DNA from: Hypsibius dujardini
Taxonomy: Eukaryota; Tardigrada; Eutardigrada; Parachela; Hypsibiidae
Length of the DNA stretch: 64,000 bases
Reading direction: 5' to 3'
Assembly (NCBI GenBank): GCA_001579985.1
Contig: LRSR01009352.1
Span: forward strand, 1 to 64,000
Position numbers and translations under genes: made by a program. Below, one piece after another: positions 59,801-64,000 of the stretch. Every line of letters starts with the position of its first letter. Positions within the stretch are counted from its first letter, which is position 1. Below the pieces are notes generated by a model. That model did no database searches and was not told the origin of the DNA. It saw nothing but the letters and a program-made list of their open reading frames with translations.

Positions 59801-62800
59801 ATTGAGAAACCGAAGGCTCCTCAACCCCTTCCAAAGCCGACTCCGACCACGACTGACTCCAATCAGCGACCTGAAAAAGCCGAGCTGGGTTACTGCATAC
59901 CAGCTGCTGCTACACCATCTGAGCGATCTGACGTTAGACTTTCAAGAGTTACGACTCCCTCAGAAGCAACAACCGAGGAGCAAACCCGTCCGACCTACGT
60001 TGACTATGAAACTTCAGAGGATATCAACATCATGGAGCAAGTTGTTCGAACGCGAACCTTCTCACCGGGTGATGATCAACCCATCGATGAAAAACCCGTG
60101 CAAGTCATCTGGGAGGATTTGAAACCGGTACTCAGCGTTATGCCAAAACCGATGACACCAGCTGCAGCTGAACCGTTTCCAGAAATGGCTCACTTGAACT
60201 ACTTCGAACCCGCTACCACATTGCTCCGCAAGCTCAACGAGGTGTCCATCTCTACTGAAGTGATCCGTCGTCCTTCAGATTTATCTGAACAGCCTGGTCC
60301 TCAGTTTTTCGATTACGATGTAGCGGAACACCAAAGTTTTCTGGAACAGATAGTCCGCAAGCACACCTTCGAAGAAATTTCAGAACCACAGGAACGCACG
60401 CGCAATATGCACGAAGAATTTTTACTGGCGGAAGAATATGAAGAATTTCTGGCGTCCGACACAGGGGAAAATACCCAACCGCTGGAAGGTAAGACTCCTC
60501 TGCAACCTGAGCTTTATCCCACCCTGCTTGGATTTGCCCGCACAGCTCGAGCTGCACGTGTGATTGAGAAGCAGAATGAAAGCCAATCGGAACAAATAGT
60601 TCAACCTAAGCCGCACCAAATAGCACAACTATATTTTTATGCATCTCCCAAAAAAGTCCCCTTCCCCCGCACCGCAACTCAATTACAGTCCACTAAGTTC
60701 GGTCCAGCTTCGCAATTGGTACAGTCGTTGGTCGTTCCCGAGTCATCTTTCGTACTCAAGGAGCAGTCTGCTCAGTCGTACAGAGCTACAGTACGAGCTG
60801 CACAAGTCGGTGCTGTTTTGGCAGAAGAGATGTCCGTCGATCTACAGGCGTCAAGACCTAAGCAACCAGTCGATTTTGAGCGATTAAACAAAAAGGAAGG
60901 GTTTGCTTCTAAATCAACCTTTGACGTCTTGAGTTCTACGAAGGAATCTTTCAAAATTGTTCCTGCTAAACAACCCGAGAGAGAGTTCCCTATTTTTGAC
61001 TACTATTCCCCAGAAAGGGAGACGTATAATGACAAATCATTAGCGTTGATTAACGAAAATCCAGTTCTTCATAACGCTGGTAGAGATGAGCCGGTCAGCG
61101 TTCAGTCACCTTTATACTCCACTCAAGGGCATTCTTGCCAATCGATTGCTTTCCACCCAATCCATTCTCAATCAGCGTCACAACAACCAGGCGGCTCTTC
61201 ATCGGACCAAGGCGACGCATCGAAGCTTTGCGTCTTGGTACTGAACGATGTTACAGGATACGTTGACAGGACCGAGGAAACCTTGGTGAACTCACCGAAA
61301 CTTGAGTTTGCTAAAATCGAATTTTATCCAACTTTTGGGATGGAACATCCCATGCAGTCACGCGTGCATGAAAGGCTGGACATAACAAAGCATGATGATT
61401 TACCTGGTCAATCACAGTCCGAAATATCGGTACCAAAGTTTGTCATCTCTATGCCTGGATATAGTCAGCAAGCCCTTGCCATTGCACGTTCTACTGTTAT
61501 GAATCACAGACCAGAAACTCGCTCTGTGACTTTTGCCCCATCCCCTTCAATCACGGATAGCTCCGAGTCTGAGTCGACGCAACTTTCCAGCACAGCGACC
61601 TATTTATCCGAGCATGGTCCCACTGCTTCAATAACTATTCAGCCGATTTCGATTAAAAGAGTTTTGTCAACAATAGATGTCCTTGCTGTGGAGTTTTCAT
61701 CAAAACAAGTTGCGGATACGTCACTATCCAAGACGACTCCAACCAAGCCGAAATCAGACGTCGCAATTACAGTGATTAGGGAGCAGTCACAAATGGTCGG
61801 ATCTCCTGACGATCTGTCTATTGACTGGTCCACTCAACAACAAGTCGTGGTCTCGACTAGTGATTACGACATTCAAGGTCCTCCAGCCCCTTCCGTAGTT
61901 GCTACGGAGGCAACGGAACGGCCAACACAGGGTGCTAGATACGAATCCTTCGAGAGCGACGTCATGTCCGACGACCAGTTCTACGACGCTCGCTCGGATT
62001 TCTACACTTCAGACACGGACAAGTTCTACACGCCGTCCCGTGGCAGTCTCGCAAGTCTGGCAGCGTTTAGTGTTAAGAGTCTTGATGACTTGGAGGAGGA
62101 AGAAACTGCTCCGGCTGATCTCGTTGAAAGAACCGAAGAAGAGGTAAATTACTAATAAAAGAAGCTGAGATAAAATCACTGAAAGCATTGGCAATTTTTT
62201 GGTTTTGTAGATTCTTCCATTAGAGATGACTGAGCATTACACAGACGTTGCCGTTTCCGCGGGGCATCTCCAAAGTTTCGTCACCGATCGACCGACAGAA
62301 CATGTGTCTTTTAATGAGTCGAATGAAGTCGAAATTGCCTCATTCCAACCGGAAAGTCCGACATACGTTGATTCTACAGCATTTGCAGCAGCCCAACCGG
62401 CAGCTAGTTTAGCTCAAGACATGAGCGCAGTATTCCTATCACCACTGACGGAGATACACACACAAGAGGACACGCAAAGTTTGTTGTCTACCTCGGAGAC
62501 GATGAACGTGTTGACGGATGTGCCGGAAAGGGAGGAGCTTGTCTTAGCTAGCAGTGCAATGATCGAGACGGGAAAAAAACTGGATATTCTCCTTTCGCCG
62601 CTAGCGTCGGATGAATTAGCGATAGAAAAAGAAAAGAACATATGTCCCCAAGATCATTTGCAGCACGTTGAGCCCACTATTATGAACGACTTTTCCATCA
62701 ACGAAATAACGCCCAAGCTACTGCCAGATTTTGGGATTTTAATAACTGGATTGGTCAACGTGGCCCCGGCTCCCGTTGAAGAAGTACTGGCCTCGGATGC

Positions 62801-64000
62801 AGAGTCAGTCCAACCAGCAAAAGCTTTGAAAACTAAACTGGAAGAGCAAAGTTTTGCTGAATTCTCCAAATCAGAGGAATCCTTTCAAGCATTTTTGCAG
62901 AAGACCAGTGTCGTATCTGCGACAGAAACCGTTTCGGTGGTGTCTGACCTGATCGAAATCCAGTCAACTACAAACGACACGAAAGAAAATGCAACCCTAT
63001 CCGAAGAGACGCAAGAGGACGATGAGGGTGAAGAATTGCCTACGGCAGTTCTGGACCAGCAACAAGTACAGACCGTCGATAATGAAGAATTGTCAACAAA
63101 TTCGACAACCGTGACAACGTATACCAGTCTGGCATTCACATCCAATCAACCCAGTTTGATTTCCCACCTAGAGGACACGGTGAAGTCTGAGACGAATTTC
63201 AACACCCATATTTTAAACCTGACGGTAGAAGAGCTGCCGCAAACTGTAGTTTCTTGTGAACCGGCTGTTCAATTAAGCACCTATATCGTGGCTTCTCAAA
63301 CTCAACCTGAAACTCTGAATGACGACACTGAAGAATCGAGTTCAACGCATATTTCTGATGCTGCGACTGTGATGGATGTTCCTGAAGATGAGATGGGCAC
63401 AATCGCATTAAGTAAGCAAGCAACGGATATTGCAGCTGCGACAACAATCTTAAGCATCCAACAGGCCACCGAGGGGCCGGACTCGCGCTTTTCGTCTGTC
63501 CATCTTTTCGAACAAGATAATGTTCTCAACAATGCGAAGTCTGGTGCCATGGAGATCCATTCCACAGAAGCTAACGTGACGACCTTTGTGCGACCAACGT
63601 CGGAATCAGATATCGGTAGCCTTGAATCAACACAGAATGTCTCCAACGTAGTGCCCATGTCACTGGAGAAAACTACTGGTATCGCAAATGCAACTGAAAC
63701 AGAAATACAAGAGCTGGCTGTCCGAACACAGCAGACCAATATAAGAGCACCGACAGTTTTTGAACAAACCGAAATCGAGAGTCCAAAACCGTGGATATCT
63801 AGAGCGGAAAACTCGGTGGAAGACTCGAGTGAATTTATCACCATTGTAAACGAAGCTGTTAAGGAATCTCACAATATATTGACAACAGTGGAGGCGGGTG
63901 AGCTTGTTTCAGCGTTGTTGGTGCCAAGTCGGTTGACGGATTTCAATTTGGTGCAACCAGTAACTGAACTTGCAGTATCGACAATTTTCGAAAATCTCGA
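47854..64000 (+). CDS. Titin-like giant Ig-domain muscle protein, N-terminal part, partial
   Basis: A candidate first exon 47854-47998 (MVSLLVTLSEMFSQFFGNAF, acidic) splices in phase 1 to the first Ig exon at 48464. About 16 I-set Ig domains follow, at roughly 48490-48735, 49080-49371, 49976-50260, 50758-51240, 51470-51890, 51905-52185, 52455-52860, 52930-53260, 53320-53670, 53700-54030, 54165-54440, 54560-54830, 54900-55250, 55400-55820, 55950-56290 and 56480-56760. Each shows the family marks, for example EGSTVEFFSRAVGIPQPIIS, then DSDWYVCTARNSAG. Linkers are disordered, with a proline run at 54047-54120. A 5.2 kb exon (56975-62143) and another open from 62211 past the window end encode disordered sequence; the first holds two alternating motifs. 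Family role: cytosolic sarcomere ruler and spring anchored at the Z-disc. The assignment to titin rather than kettin/obscurin rests on order and linkage, and could be wrong. Confidence 0.7.
49372..49874. other. Intron between Ig domains 2 and 3 of the titin-like gene
   Basis: A 503 bp AT-rich intron in phase 1, longer than its neighbours. The frames inside show no Ig signature, so no missed Ig exon is suspected. Confidence 0.55.
57089..61345 (+). repeat. Protein-level array of two alternating motifs in the titin-like disordered exon
   Basis: Motif A (consensus about YE-[VI]-[ST]-E-D-x2-[IL]-L-E-Q-x-[VI]-R-x-[RH]-T) occurs near 57089, 57195, 57295, 58006, 58323, 58500, 58795, 59085, 59370, 59656, 59995 and 60307. 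Motif B (consensus about PEKAELDYYSP) occurs near 57848, 58188, 58690, 58990, 59287, 59530, 59870, 60180, 60612, 60985 and 61300. From about 57850 they alternate with a period near 100 residues. The repeat is diverged at DNA level, so it is old or under protein-level selection. I know no named domain that matches. Confidence 0.75.
62211..64000 (+). other. Open acidic disordered exon of the titin-like gene running off the window
   Basis: After the intron 62144-62210 the frame ATT CTT CCA TTA GAG stays open for all 1790 bases to the window end. It lacks a good internal start, so it is an internal exon rather than a gene of its own. The product is rich in Glu, Ser, Thr, Val and Ala (for example EETQEDDEGEELPTAVLDQQ) with no Ig domain, no cysteine pattern and no clear copies of motifs A or B. 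It continues the disordered region. Confidence 0.8.

Noticed and set aside
1-64000. CRISPR arrays, operons and retroviral or LTR elements
   Set aside because: Introns and gene families show an animal genome; no regularly spaced direct repeats, and no reverse transcriptase, integrase, capsid or envelope-like frames were recognised.

Overview
The window is animal nuclear DNA from a compact, intron-rich genome: about ten protein-coding genes lie in 64 kb, and most introns are 50-100 bp with GT..AG ends. The gene set (a CAPS secretion factor, a 13-PDZ MUPP1 scaffold, an amidated allatostatin C-type neuropeptide, a stargazin-like TARP, a receptor guanylyl cyclase, giant immunoglobulin-domain muscle protein sequence) is bilaterian. 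The neuropeptide ending ..NAVACF-amide points to an ecdysozoan/panarthropod. A tardigrade is my best guess, but it is inference only.

Layout. 1-404 (+): last two exons of CAPS/CADPS. 969-3488 (-): pyruvate dehydrogenase kinase, 16 exons, converging on CAPS. 5497-19299 (+): MUPP1/MPDZ with one L27 and 13 PDZ domains; one of its introns (11913-13066) is almost wholly a nest of terminal-inverted-repeat DNA elements. 19827-20386 (-): three-exon allatostatin C-type precursor. 22804-25128 (+): four-transmembrane TARP/CACNG with a C-terminal PDZ ligand. 25923-30636 (-): Glut4EF/ZNF704/ZNF395-type C2H2 transcription factor, 8 coding exons. 32851-33836 (+): decayed astacin-like metalloprotease, probably a pseudogene. 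34999-41527 (+): receptor guanylyl cyclase. 42134-47088 (+): CCDC141-like spectrin-repeat protein with a terminal Ig domain. 47854->64000 (+): the start of a titin-like protein, with about 16 Ig domains followed by a very long disordered region that runs off the window.

Two observations stand out. First, a CCDC141-like unit lies directly upstream of a titin-like unit on the same strand, the order and orientation known for vertebrate CCDC141 and TTN; a phase-compatible splice donor could even join them into one transcript. Second, the single 5.2 kb exon after the titin-like Ig domains holds a previously unfamiliar array of two alternating short motifs, one 'YE(V/I)SED..LLEQ..R.RT'-like and one 'PEKAELDYYSP'-like, about 100 residues per period, with forerunners in the last inter-Ig linkers.

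The genes do not form a pathway as operons do. Several act at synapses or in regulated secretion (CAPS, MUPP1, TARP, neuropeptide), but I treat that as neighbourhood, not proof of joint function. No CRISPR arrays, rRNA or tRNA genes, and no retroviral or LTR elements were seen.
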